In this document: positions 1 to 8,473 of the stretch, piece by piece
Numbering within the stretch: the first letter of the stretch is position 1
Layout of the letters: each line of letters starts with the position of its first letter
Origin: Nitrospirota bacterium
GTDB taxonomy: Bacteria; Nitrospirota; Nitrospiria; SBBL01; JAADHI01
Assembly: GCA_029261195.1 (NCBI GenBank)
Contig: JAJDBU010000066.1
Span: 1-50,275, forward strand
DNA: 50,275 nt
Direction: 5' to 3'
Notes under the pieces: model-generated
The model's input: only the letters and a program-made list of their open reading frames with translations
What the model was told of the DNA's origin: nothing
The model's database searches: none
Position numbers and translations under genes: made by a program

Positions 1-26
1 TTCCCCCATTCCCCCATTCCCCTGAC
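1..26. repeat. Short C-rich tandem repeat at window edge
   Basis: The first bases hold about three copies of an 8-bp unit (tcccccat), the last one diverged. The array is cut by the window edge, so its full length is unknown. It lies just upstream of the GGDEF-EAL gene. No function can be assigned. Confidence 0.5.
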
Positions 27-43
27 GTAATGGGATAGAGGAA

Positions 44-2899
44 ATGATGTTGCGCAAAAAAGAGATAAGAGGCAGGCTATTCTTCTGGCTATTACTTTTC
101 ACTCTGATCCCTCTTTTTATCATTGCTTCCCTGAACTATGACCAACTCCGTCAGGACTATCTTTTAGGCGCACGAAATACGCTGACACTTGACGCGATTC
201 AAAACAAGGCGGCTCTTGAGGCCCTCCTTGCAAGCTACAAGCAACGTCTGAATACTTTCGGCGTGAATCAAATCCTCCAGACACTGCTCGAAGAATTTAA
301 CGATACAGAACATGAAGAGGGCGGTTTAGGCCGATTAAAGGAAAAGGCCGATCACTTTCAGGCTGTTGAACTTGAGGAGTTTTTTCAGACAGCGCATTTT
401 ATCGGCTTACGCGTTGTCGGAGTGAATGGGAAGGTCTTCATCGATACGCAGGGCCGGGAAAACGGCCAGGACCTCTCTTCAGACATCGCCTTTCAGGAAG
501 GTTTAAAGGAGGTCTTTGTCGAATATCGCTTCGACTCTCAGGGCGACTCTGTCCTCATTGTCACCGGCCCTGTCTTTCCCCATGCCATTGACCGCGGTGC
601 ATCGATCGGCGTTCTATCCCTGACAGCTGCGATTGATGAAACCAAAAGACATGTCAAAGCGGCCGAAAATACAAAACACGCCTACCTTATCGACCAACAA
701 GGCCGTGTCATTGCCAAGTCCATCCCTGAAGGCGGAAAGGCATTGCCTTCCCGGGTCCTTGAGCAGGCGAAGCAAGGGGGAGAAGGCATTTTTGAAAATA
801 GCGATGTCATTATTTCCGTTCAAAATATTGAAGAGATCGGAGGGGCCCTCTTAATATCGGCTGATCTAGAAGCATTCTTTGGCCCGATTCGCCTCATGAG
901 AAATCAGCTTCTCCTCGTCATGATCACCCTGTCCGCAGTCGGAATCTTTTTTTCCCTCCGGGTCTCCCGGTGGATCGCTATGCCGATCCAGAGTTTTAAA
1001 ACTCACCTCAATACGACGCTTGCCGAGCTTAAAAAGGGAAATCCCGGCAAACAGTTGACGCTACAGACAGGCGACGAGCTTGAGGATCTGTCCGATCGCT
1101 TTAATGACCTGATAGAGCTATTGAGACAAAAGGATCTTGGCGGTGATGCTGAAAAGAAAAAATTTGAAGAGGCGCTCGGCAGATCTTATAAGGAATTGGC
1201 GGATATCAAATACGCCCTGGATCATGCCGCCATTGTCGCGATTACCGATCAAAAAGGGATTATCCAATATGTAAACGACAAGTTTTGTGAAATCTCAAAA
1301 TATTCGAAGGAGGAAGTGATCGGTCAGAGTCACCGGATCATCAGCTCCGGATATCATGCCAAGGAATTTATCAGAAATCAGTGGCAAACCGTTGCCAACG
1401 GAAAAATCTGGAGAGGCGAATACAAAAACAGAGCGAAGGACGGCAGCTATTATTGGGTCGATACCACCATTGTTCCCTTTCTGAACAGCCAGGGGAAACC
1501 CTACCAATACCTGGCAATCCGCACCGATATTACCCGTCGAAAGCGCGGCGAGGAGCGGCTGAGCTACATGGCCCATCACGATGCCTTGACCGGTCTGCCG
1601 AATCGTACCCTGTTTTATGACCGTCTGAATCAGGCCATTGCTCAGGCGCACCCCCATAAGCGGCTGGTGGCCCTTCTCTATCTGGATCTCGATCGTTTTA
1701 AAATCGCCAATGATGCATTAGGGCATGCATTCGGGGATAAATTGCTCAAGGCGGTTGCGGAACGTCTTACGCTCTGTCTGTTTGAAGGAGACACCGTCAC
1801 ACGGGTTGGCGGGGATGAATTCATTCTTCTCTTGCCGACTGTTGCCAGAGAAGAAAATGTCACGCTGGTTGCAGAAAAGGTTCTGGAGGGTCTCAGGCCG
1901 CCTTTCCGAATTGAAGAACATGAGATGTTTATTACCGGAAGCATCGGAATCAGTCTCTATCCCAGGCACGGAGAAGAGGCGGAGATACTGGTCATTAATG
2001 CAGATACGGCCATGTACCGTGCCAAGGAAGACCGGGACGGATACGAAATTTATTCTCCTGATACTGCTTCCGCAAAAACCTCCCGCCATCTGGAGATGGA
2101 GACAAATCTGCGTCATGCCCTGGAACGCAATGAATTCTCATTACGTTATCAGCCTGAAATTGATCTCCGGGATGGAAAACTCATTGGCGGAGAGGCCCTC
2201 ATTCGTTGGAAGCAGCCTGGCGTTGGGATCATCTCACCGTCGGAATTTATCCCCATCCTGGAAGAGACCGGCATGATCATCCCGGTCGGGGAATGGATAC
2301 TGAGAACGGCCTGCGCAAAACAAAAAGCCTGGCAGGAAGCAGGCTTTTGGCCAGGGAGAATCTGGGTCAACATTTCGGCCCGTCAGTTTCGGCATGGGAA
2401 CTTCATAGAAATGCTGACACGGGTGTTGGAGGAAACCGGCCTTGAACCCGCAGCGATCGGTTTGGAACTGACAGAGGGCATCCTGATGAAAAAGACCGAA
2501 GAGGCGGTTTCGACGCTGCAAAAGATAAAAAACATGGGCATCCATCTTGCCATTGACGATTTTGGCACCGGTTATTCCTCACTAAGCTATCTAAAGCGTT
2601 TTCCAATCGATGTACTGAAAATCGACAAAAGCTTTGTCGATCATATCGGAGAAAGTCTCCAAACTGAATCCATCATTGATACTGTGATTGCATTGGCGCA
2701 CAACTTAAAATTGAAGGTGGTTGCAGAAGGGATCGAGACTCAAAAACAGCTGGACTTTTTGCGGAATCGCCAATGCGAAGAGGGACAGGGCTACCTTTTT
2801 AGCCGACCACTCACGGCGGAGGCGTTTACAGAACTGATGTCTGAAGACCGCTGTTTCATCCTTACGGAGAGAGTCAGTTATGGCAATGCAATGGGATGA
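44..2899 (+). CDS. Membrane sensor GGDEF-EAL protein (c-di-GMP synthesis and breakdown) with HAMP and PAS
   Basis: This 951-residue inner-membrane protein should make and/or degrade cyclic di-GMP. A transmembrane segment (about 12-30), a periplasmic sensor region (about 31-285) and a second segment (about 286-305) are followed by HAMP, a PAS domain (about 390-500), GGDEF (about 512-675) and EAL (about 690-935). The cyclase motif GGDEF is intact at 589-593. EAL at 717-719, ELTEG, and DDFGTGYSS starting at 838 indicate a competent phosphodiesterase. The inhibitory RxxD site before GGDEF reads FEGD, so product inhibition is probably lost. A purine-rich gaggaa precedes the start. Its last 20 nt overlap the bacteriohemerythrin gene, so the two are probably co-translated. 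Which activity dominates cannot be read from sequence. Confidence 0.93.
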   Translation: MMLRKKEIRGRLFFWLLLFTLIPLFIIASLNYDQLRQDYLLGARNTLTLDAIQNKAALEALLASYKQRLNTFGVNQILQTLLEEFNDTEHEEGGLGRLKEKADHFQAVELEEFFQTAHFIGLRVVGVNGKVFIDTQGRENGQDLSSDIAFQEGLKEVFVEYRFDSQGDSVLIVTGPVFPHAIDRGASIGVLSLTAAIDETKRHVKAAENTKHAYLIDQQGRVIAKSIPEGGKALPSRVLEQAKQGGEGIFENSDVIISVQNIEEIGGALLISADLEAFFGPIRLMRNQLLLVMITLSAVGIFFSLRVSRWIAMPIQSFKTHLNTTLAELKKGNPGKQLTLQTGDELEDLSDRFNDLIELLRQKDLGGDAEKKKFEEALGRSYKELADIKYALDHAAIVAITDQKGIIQYVNDKFCEISKYSKEEVIGQSHRIISSGYHAKEFIRNQWQTVANGKIWRGEYKNRAKDGSYYWVDTTIVPFLNSQGKPYQYLAIRTDITRRKRGEERLSYMAHHDALTGLPNRTLFYDRLNQAIAQAHPHKRLVALLYLDLDRFKIANDALGHAFGDKLLKAVAERLTLCLFEGDTVTRVGGDEFILLLPTVAREENVTLVAEKVLEGLRPPFRIEEHEMFITGSIGISLYPRHGEEAEILVINADTAMYRAKEDRDGYEIYSPDTASAKTSRHLEMETNLRHALERNEFSLRYQPEIDLRDGKLIGGEALIRWKQPGVGIISPSEFIPILEETGMIIPVGEWILRTACAKQKAWQEAGFWPGRIWVNISARQFRHGNFIEMLTRVLEETGLEPAAIGLELTEGILMKKTEEAVSTLQKIKNMGIHLAIDDFGTGYSSLSYLKRFPIDVLKIDKSFVDHIGESLQTESIIDTVIALAHNLKLKVVAEGIETQKQLDFLRNRQCEEGQGYLFSRPLTAEAFTELMSEDRCFILTERVSYGNAMG

Positions 2900-3290
2900 A
2901 TCCATGGCTTGCGGTGAAGAGGAGATCGACCGACAGCATCAGGCTCTATTCGCCGAACTGCCTCCATTACTCGAGGCCTGCAAACAAGGAAAGGAGTTGG
3001 GGGAGATCAGCAAACTCATGACCTGCCTGGAGAATTACGCGGCAAGGCATTTTTATACGGAAGAGAGGCTTCAAAAGGAATATGGCGACCCGATGCACTT
3101 GGCCCACAAGGCGGAACACGATCGATTCAAGGCACATCTGTCCAGCTTAAAAGAACTACTCATTGCGGACGGCGCCACGATTCGTTTCGTGATGCTGATC
3201 AGCTATATCGTCGAAGAATGGATCACACGGCATGCCGATACGATGGATCGATCATTCGCACAATTCGTCAGGGAAAGGAAGAAATGTTAG
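2880..3290 (+). CDS. Bacteriohemerythrin
   Basis: This 136-residue single-domain hemerythrin binds O2 at a non-haem di-iron centre. The iron ligands are visible in order: a His in IDRQH, H and E in RHFYTEE, the pair in HKAEH, and H and D in TRHADTMD. The length is normal for the family. The start lies inside the 3' end of the GGDEF-EAL gene in another frame, which suggests translational coupling. Inferred role: delivering, buffering or sensing oxygen for the upstream c-di-GMP enzyme, since hemerythrin domains are known to be fused to or paired with GGDEF proteins. A general O2 or iron store is the alternative. Confidence 0.92.
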   Translation: MAMQWDESMACGEEEIDRQHQALFAELPPLLEACKQGKELGEISKLMTCLENYAARHFYTEERLQKEYGDPMHLAHKAEHDRFKAHLSSLKELLIADGATIRFVMLISYIVEEWITRHADTMDRSFAQFVRERKKC

Positions 3291-3295
3291 CTCAT

Positions 3296-3339
3296 GCTGT
3301 CATATCTCTTCGGGTTAAAATGCGAAGAGATATGACAGC
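3296..3339. terminator. Perfect 17-bp inverted repeat between convergent genes
   Basis: The arms at 3296-3312 and 3323-3339 are exactly complementary, with a 10-nt loop. The hairpin sits between the convergent hemerythrin and amt genes and begins 6 nt after the hemerythrin stop. Neither side has a clean T-run, so a factor-independent terminator is not certain; it may instead protect the 3' end or stop transcription from both sides. Confidence 0.55.
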
Positions 3340-3389
3340 TCACAATTTAAAATAAATGCTTTTCTAAGGCGTCAATTCCTCAAATTTTC

Positions 3390-4706
3390 TTATTTGGAAG
3401 TCATCTGAAAATCGTTGTAGGCCTCAACGCCATGTTCGTGAATATCAAGTCCTTCTCTTTCTTCCTGCTCCGAGACACGAAGCCCCATTGTTTTCTTTAA
3501 AACAAAGAAAAAGAGGAAGGACATTGCAAAACAGGCCACGCCGTAGGCCAGCACACCTACGAACTGTATCCAGAGTTTATGGGCTGGATTGGTACTGAAG
3601 ATGCCGACCGCAAGGGTGCCCCAGATGCCGCAGACGAGATGGACGGAAAGCGCACCAACGGGGTCATCAATCTTAAATTTATCAAAAGCCATCACTGAAA
3701 AAACAACGATCACGCCCGAGATGAGTCCGATAAGAATAGATCCCGTCACGGTCACCGTATCCGCACTCGCTGTCACGCCGACAAGACCTGCAAGGCTGCC
3801 ATTTAAGATCATTGAAAGGTCGGGCTTGCCCTGAACTTTCCATGAAACGATCATCGAACCCATCACCCCGGCGGCCGCAGCTAAACTGGTCGTCACAAAA
3901 ACAAGAGAGACCAAGCCCGGATCTGCGGAAAGCACCGATCCGCCGTTAAAACCAAACCATCCAAGCCAAAGCAGAAAAACGCCTATCGTGGCAAGCGGCA
4001 TACTATGCGGTAAAATCGGACGAATCTGCCCATCCACAAATTTTCCAAGGCGCGGTCCTAAGAGCATAATTCCGGTCAATGCGGCCCAACCGCCAACGCT
4101 GTGCACCAGGGTCGAACCTGCAAAATCGTAGAACCCCATTTGATCCAGCCAGCCGCCGCCCCACTTCCAGGAACCGACAATCGGGTAGACAATGGCCACA
4201 TAGACGGCGGAGAAGACGAGAAAACTACTCAGTTTAACCCGTTCCGCTACTGCGCCCGAGACAATCGTCGCCGCCGTTGCGGCAAACATCGCCTGAAAAA
4301 TGAAATCGGTGTAATAGGTGTAGGCACCTTCGGCATAGCCGATCAGGCCAGCATCCCCATCCGGGCTGCTTATCCCCATACCCGCAAAGCCGATCCAGCC
4401 ATTGAAATCTCCCGGATACATCAGGTTGAAGCCCACCAGGGTGTAGGTTAAAAGCCCGATGGCGACAATGGACGTGTTTTTAAACAGGATATTGTTTGTG
4501 TTTTTTGCCCGTGTCAGGCCGACTTCGAGGGTTGCAAAACCCAGATGCATGATAAAAACGAGAAAGGTTGCGACCAGCATCCATGTGTTATTGACTGTGA
4601 ACATTTCTTGAGAGACCCCTGCGGCGAAGGCTTGCGGAACCGCAATAAAGATCAGGGCCGTCAGGATGAAAAAAATCGCTGTGCGTTTGAACGTGCTTAG
4701 AAACAT
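3390..4706 (-). CDS. amt: Ammonium transporter, Amt/MEP/Rh family
   Basis: This 438-residue inner-membrane channel conducts ammonium. An N-terminal signal-like segment ending near AVPQAFAAG is followed by about 11 membrane helices. Family hallmarks include HLGFATLEVG near the N terminus, the first twin histidine in VHSVGGWAAL and the second in SVHLVCGIWGT. The start has a good ribosome site (ggaggt, 7 nt before ATG). No PII gene (glnK/glnB) is adjacent, unlike many amt loci. A pair of near-identical direct repeats lies upstream (4764-4814) and may bind a regulator. No sigma54 promoter was found. Confidence 0.96.
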   Translation of the reverse strand: MFLSTFKRTAIFFILTALIFIAVPQAFAAGVSQEMFTVNNTWMLVATFLVFIMHLGFATLEVGLTRAKNTNNILFKNTSIVAIGLLTYTLVGFNLMYPGDFNGWIGFAGMGISSPDGDAGLIGYAEGAYTYYTDFIFQAMFAATAATIVSGAVAERVKLSSFLVFSAVYVAIVYPIVGSWKWGGGWLDQMGFYDFAGSTLVHSVGGWAALTGIMLLGPRLGKFVDGQIRPILPHSMPLATIGVFLLWLGWFGFNGGSVLSADPGLVSLVFVTTSLAAAAGVMGSMIVSWKVQGKPDLSMILNGSLAGLVGVTASADTVTVTGSILIGLISGVIVVFSVMAFDKFKIDDPVGALSVHLVCGIWGTLAVGIFSTNPAHKLWIQFVGVLAYGVACFAMSFLFFFVLKKTMGLRVSEQEEREGLDIHEHGVEAYNDFQMTSK

Positions 4707-4763
4707 CGTGTTACCTCCATGTGTTGTTGTCAGAAAAATCCGATTTTGATTTTAATTCAGGAC

Positions 4764-4814
4764 AACACCTCTTTGTGGGCCCTTTCTGGTGGGGTAACAC
4801 TTCTTTGTGATCCC
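4764..4814 (-). promoter_or_regulatory. Direct-repeat pair upstream of amt
   Basis: Two 19-bp copies at 4764-4782 and 4796-4814 differ at three positions. Both contain aacac, one variable base, then tctttgtg. Their start points are 32 bp apart, about three helical turns, so a protein could bind both on one face. They lie 58-108 bp upstream of the amt start. The regulator is unknown. Confidence 0.45.
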
Positions 4815-4825
4815 TAAAACGCTCC

Positions 4826-6181
4826 TTATAATTTTGCTAAAAGGCTATTCAGGTATTTCTCAATGCCTTCCCGGTTCTTTGCCAGGCGCACCGGGGTACT
4901 CGCTTCAAAACGCAACACCAGCGCTGCCTGTGTATTGGAGGCTCGAATCAAGCCCCAACCGTCATCAAGAAGAATTCTCACGCCATCAATGTCGATGACC
5001 TTGAAATGCCTGGAGAAAAAATCCCGGCATTTTTCTGCGATTTCAAACTTCATCTCATCAGGACAATCGATTCGAATCTCAGGCGTTGTGCAGGAATTCG
5101 GTAGATTGACAAAATGCTCTGAAAGCGGCTTCTTCCCCTTGATCAGGATTTCGATCAGGCGGCAAGCGGCGTAAGTCGCATCGTCATAACCGAAGTAGCG
5201 GTCGGCAAAAAAAACGTGACCACTCATTTCACCGGCCAGGAGCGCCCCGCTTTCTTTCATTTTTGATTTAATCAGGGAATGTCCCGTTTTCCACATGATG
5301 CCTAAGCCGCCTAAACGAGCGACTTCGTCATACAAAATCTGCGAGGCTTTCACTTCTGAAATAATCGTGGCGCCGGGATGGTCTTTTAGTATGTCGCTCG
5401 CAAAAAGGAGGGTTAAGCGGTCTCCCCAGATAATACTCCCTTTTTCATTGACGACACCGATGCGGTCTCCGTCGCCGTCAAAGGCAATACCCACATCGGC
5501 TTTTTCTCGCTTGACGGCGGCAATGAGATCGACCAGGTTTTTTTCAACGGTCGGATCCGGATGGTGGTTTGGGAAAGTGCCATCCGCTTCACAGAAGAGA
5601 GGAATCACTTCACAGCCTAAGCGCTCGAAAATTTCAGGGGCGTTTAAGGCGGCGGCCCCGTTGCCACAATCGATCACGACTTTCTTTTTTTCAAAAACAC
5701 CAAACTGATCAAGGAAGTAATCGCTGTAGACATCCAGAAAGTGTTCTTCGCTTGTCAGAAGACCCGGGTTTTCAGAAAAGTCAAAATCCTTTTGATCCAT
5801 CAGGGTTTTGATCTTTTGAATGTCCTCACCAAAAATGGTGGTCTTTCCAATACAAAGTTTAAAGCCGTTAAATTCTCCGGGGTTGTGGCTTGCCGTGATC
5901 ATCACGCCGCCATCCACTTTGAGTTGAAAAAGCGAAAAATAGAGCACGGGTGTCGGGCATTGTCCGATGTCGACCACATCAATGCCGCATGATAATAGAC
6001 CCGACAAAAGCGCTGCTTTTAATGCGGGCGTACTGAGGCGGACGTCATAGCCCAGCGAAATAATCTTTCCTCCGGATCGTCGAATCATTGTGCCGAAGGC
6101 CTTGCCAATCCCTTCAGAGATTTCCTCTGTTAAATCTTTTCCGTAAATGCCTCGAATGTCGTATTCTCGGAATATAGACAT
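4826..6181 (-). CDS. manB: Phosphomannomutase/phosphoglucomutase
   Basis: This alpha-D-phosphohexomutase (451 residues) interconverts hexose 6- and 1-phosphates. The phosphoserine loop TASHNP, the metal loop DGDGDRIG, the sugar-binding GEMSGH and a C-terminal phosphate-binding RASNTQA are all present in family order. I chose the ATG at 6181 because MSIFREYDIRG is the usual family N terminus; an ATG 18 nt upstream has no ribosome site. It lies 60 nt downstream of the GDP-mannose pyrophosphorylase gene, so both probably form one operon supplying GDP-mannose for surface polysaccharides. Preference for mannose over glucose substrates is inferred from this neighbour. Confidence 0.93.
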   Translation of the reverse strand: MSIFREYDIRGIYGKDLTEEISEGIGKAFGTMIRRSGGKIISLGYDVRLSTPALKAALLSGLLSCGIDVVDIGQCPTPVLYFSLFQLKVDGGVMITASHNPGEFNGFKLCIGKTTIFGEDIQKIKTLMDQKDFDFSENPGLLTSEEHFLDVYSDYFLDQFGVFEKKKVVIDCGNGAAALNAPEIFERLGCEVIPLFCEADGTFPNHHPDPTVEKNLVDLIAAVKREKADVGIAFDGDGDRIGVVNEKGSIIWGDRLTLLFASDILKDHPGATIISEVKASQILYDEVARLGGLGIMWKTGHSLIKSKMKESGALLAGEMSGHVFFADRYFGYDDATYAACRLIEILIKGKKPLSEHFVNLPNSCTTPEIRIDCPDEMKFEIAEKCRDFFSRHFKVIDIDGVRILLDDGWGLIRASNTQAALVLRFEASTPVRLAKNREGIEKYLNSLLAKL

Positions 6182-6241
6182 AGTTAGGCTCGTTTCCATT
6201 TCAATGGGAATGTCGAATGAACTCCGTGCGGTCGGATTTTG

Positions 6242-7651
6242 TTAAACCCGGCCATAGTCGTCCTCATAACGGGCGATGTCGTCTTCCCCAAGATAGGTGC
6301 CGTTTTGTACCTCTATGATTTGAAGTGGTGTTTCTCCCGAATTTTCCAAGCGATGTTTGACCCCGATGGGAACAAAGGTACTCTGGTTCACTTGAATGGT
6401 ATAGACGCTTTCGCCACAGGTGACCGTTGCAACCCCGGAAACCACGATCCAGTGTTCACTTCTTTTACGGTGCGATTGGAGGGAGAGTTTCGATTTTGGA
6501 TTGACGACAATGCGTTTGATTTTATAGGCCTCGCCTTCTTCCAGGATGGTGAAGCTTCCCCATGCGCGAATGACGGTTTGATGAGTGCGGTGTTCTTCCT
6601 TATTTTCTTTTTTTAAAAAAGCGACAACTTTTTTAACATCCTGAGCGCTTTCTTTTGTGCAAACGAGGGTGGCATCCGGCGTGTCGGCAATCACAATGTT
6701 TTCCAGACCGACAGCAGCAATCACTCGCTTGCCTGCGTAGATCGTGCTGTTTCTTGTGTTGATATTGACCACATTGCCGATTTGGATATTGCCGCTTGCA
6801 TCTCTTGCAAGTACTTCATCCAGGGCCGACCAGGAGCCCACATCTTCCCAGCCCATGTCGGAAGGGATGACGGCGATCTTGTCGGATTTTTCAAGTATCC
6901 CGTAGTCAATGGAGGTAGCGGGGAGTTTTTCATACACGTCACGACAAAGGCTTTCTTCCTGTTCTGTTCCGATGGCCTCTTCGATAACTTGCAGACTTCT
7001 GAAAAGTTGCGGCATGTGTTGTTCTATCTCTGACAAAATGCTCGAAATTTTCCAGACAAACATACCTGTATTCCAGAAGACCTCTTCTTTCCGAAATAGG
7101 GCCTCTGCCGTTTCGCGCTTAGGTTTTTCGATGAATCGTGCAACGCCGTAGGCTGCAGCTTCATTGATGAGCGCTTCATTCCGTTCGATGTAGCCATAGG
7201 CCGTTTCCGGACGGGTCGGTTTTGCACCGATTGTAACCAGGTATCCCTTCTCCGCAACTTGACTCGCGAGTCGGAGCATCTTGAGAAAGGCATCTGTCTT
7301 TTTAATATAGTGGTCGGCAGAAAGAACGACCATGACACCGTCTTTACACTTTTGCTTAAGCGTAATCGCTGCCAGGCCGATCGCGGCGGCTGTATTTTTT
7401 CCGAAGGGCTCGGAGATGAAATGCGGGCAGGCTGCTTTCTCTTTTGGGAACTGAAATCGAATCTGCTCGGCTTGTTTGGGATTGGTCACGATGTAGAGTT
7501 GTTTGCTCGGGATCAATTCGGAGACACGAGACACAGTGACTTGAATCAGTGTCTGATCACCGAAAATTTTTAGCAGTTGTTTCGGGTATTCCGAACGGCT
7601 TAAAGGCCAGAACCTTGTGCCGCTACCCCCTGCTAAGACAACGCCATACAT
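6242..7651 (-). CDS. manC: Mannose-1-phosphate guanylyltransferase / mannose-6-phosphate isomerase (bifunctional type II)
   Basis: The 469-residue protein makes GDP-mannose from mannose-1-phosphate and GTP. The N-terminal nucleotidyltransferase domain shows the signature LAGGSGTRFWPLSR and FIEKP; the C-terminal cupin (about 360-469), with RSEHWIVVSG and QSHRKRSEHW-type residues, corresponds to the isomerase half. The length matches AlgA/ManC proteins. The ATG at 7651 has a gggag ribosome site about 9 nt upstream; a TTG one codon earlier is less likely. It is followed by phosphomannomutase, completing the route from fructose-6-phosphate to GDP-mannose. Confidence 0.95.
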   Translation of the reverse strand: MYGVVLAGGSGTRFWPLSRSEYPKQLLKIFGDQTLIQVTVSRVSELIPSKQLYIVTNPKQAEQIRFQFPKEKAACPHFISEPFGKNTAAAIGLAAITLKQKCKDGVMVVLSADHYIKKTDAFLKMLRLASQVAEKGYLVTIGAKPTRPETAYGYIERNEALINEAAAYGVARFIEKPKRETAEALFRKEEVFWNTGMFVWKISSILSEIEQHMPQLFRSLQVIEEAIGTEQEESLCRDVYEKLPATSIDYGILEKSDKIAVIPSDMGWEDVGSWSALDEVLARDASGNIQIGNVVNINTRNSTIYAGKRVIAAVGLENIVIADTPDATLVCTKESAQDVKKVVAFLKKENKEEHRTHQTVIRAWGSFTILEEGEAYKIKRIVVNPKSKLSLQSHRKRSEHWIVVSGVATVTCGESVYTIQVNQSTFVPIGVKHRLENSGETPLQIIEVQNGTYLGEDDIARYEDDYGRV

Positions 7652-7681
7652 CAATCAGTACTCCCAGTACTCCGGAATAAT

Positions 7682-7704
7682 CGCCGCAGGTAAAGAATGC
7701 GGCG
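7682..7704 (-). terminator. GC-rich hairpin between the exported-protein gene and manC
   Basis: Arms cgccgca and tgcggcg (7682-7688 and 7698-7704) pair perfectly around a 9-nt loop. The site is about 90 nt past the end of the upstream minus-strand gene and 31 nt before the manC start. No T-run follows, so it could be a weak terminator or a leader structure of manC. Confidence 0.35.
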
Positions 7705-7795
7705 TATCAAGGGAAAAGTGCGATTTCTAAAAGTTTTTCAGCGGGAATATATCAAAGGGCCTAGAGAGAAGGCAAGAAAAAGGTGTTTGATTATC

Positions 7796-8341
7796 CTAGC
7801 GCTTAAAATAAAAATCAAGATACCAGCCCTGGCGTTGACTGCGCTCGCCGATACGAAGGCTGACAAAATTGCTGTCTGAACGATAAGTCATGAATCGCCC
7901 GGCATTGGCCCTCCCGGCATTCCTTTCGCTTGTTTCCCATCTCTCGGGCAAACATTGTCTGAGCGTTTTGTTGTAAGTTTCATAGGTTTTTGCAAGCTCT
8001 TCAGAATTCAGGCCACCAGGCGTTCGACAGTGATAGGCTTGTCCATTAAGCCAGGCGAAGCACTCTTCGAGTCCGGGGGGTGTCAGCGTTCCGAAATATT
8101 CTTCCGACACAAGGTCCAGCTTCCCATGTATAGGCTTAAAATCCACTCTCCCGTTATGAATGATCTCCTTGATCGCCTTGCAAAAATCGCCTGAGGATTC
8201 AGCGAGAGCAAACGGGACTGACAAGAAGAATAATAAGACAAAGACTGTCGTCAATAATTTCGGACTCAGGCGCTTATTTCGAGGGTCTTTTCCGGTAAAA
8301 GAATTGAAGTAGGTCTTGGATGAAGTCATGGAAAAAGCCAT
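7796..8341 (-). CDS. Exported protein of unknown function
   Basis: I do not recognise a family. The frame extends upstream to 8458, but a strong sigma70 promoter lies inside that extension (8382-8410), so translation must begin downstream of it. ATG 8341 (181 residues) is chosen; ATG 8329 is equally possible and neither has a clear ribosome site. The N terminus has a long basic region and a hydrophobic core ending in FALA-ES, a likely signal peptidase I site. The mature part of roughly 130 residues has four cysteines that could form disulfides. It is probably periplasmic. Confidence 0.6.
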   Translation of the reverse strand: MAFSMTSSKTYFNSFTGKDPRNKRLSPKLLTTVFVLLFFLSVPFALAESSGDFCKAIKEIIHNGRVDFKPIHGKLDLVSEEYFGTLTPPGLEECFAWLNGQAYHCRTPGGLNSEELAKTYETYNKTLRQCLPERWETSERNAGRANAGRFMTYRSDSNFVSLRIGERSQRQGWYLDFYFKR

Positions 8342-8381
8342 CAGGAAGGGAGCCGGTATCAATGTCGAACAGAGTTGCAGA

Positions 8382-8410
8382 GTTATAGTATAGACATTTC
8401 TCCCTGTCAA
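8382..8410 (-). promoter_or_regulatory. Sigma70-type promoter of the exported-protein gene
   Basis: On the minus strand a perfect TTGACA (8405-8410) is followed after exactly 17 nt by TATAAC (8382-8387). Transcription should begin near 8375, giving a leader of about 35 nt to ATG 8341. Confidence 0.75.
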
Positions 8411-8436
8411 GAGCGGTAAAAATGAGAGATTTCGCG

Positions 8437-8465
8437 TTGCAGTTACGCAGGTTTTCATTTATTCT
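8437..8465 (+). promoter_or_regulatory. Possible promoter of the SDR gene, leaderless spacing
   Basis: TTGCAG (8437-8442), a 17-nt spacer and TATTCT (8460-8465) precede the ATG at 8474 by 8 nt. The boxes are only moderate matches, but no Shine-Dalgarno sequence is present, so a leaderless transcript is possible. Confidence 0.4.
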
Positions 8466-8473
8466 TCACCACA

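Noticed and set aside
4707-4825. Sigma54 promoter upstream of amt
   Set aside because: No TGGCAC-N5-TTGC match was found on the minus strand.
8342-8458. N-terminal extension of the exported-protein frame, starting near an apparent gaag site
   Set aside because: A near-perfect TTGACA-N17-TATAAC promoter lies inside it, so it would not be in the transcript.
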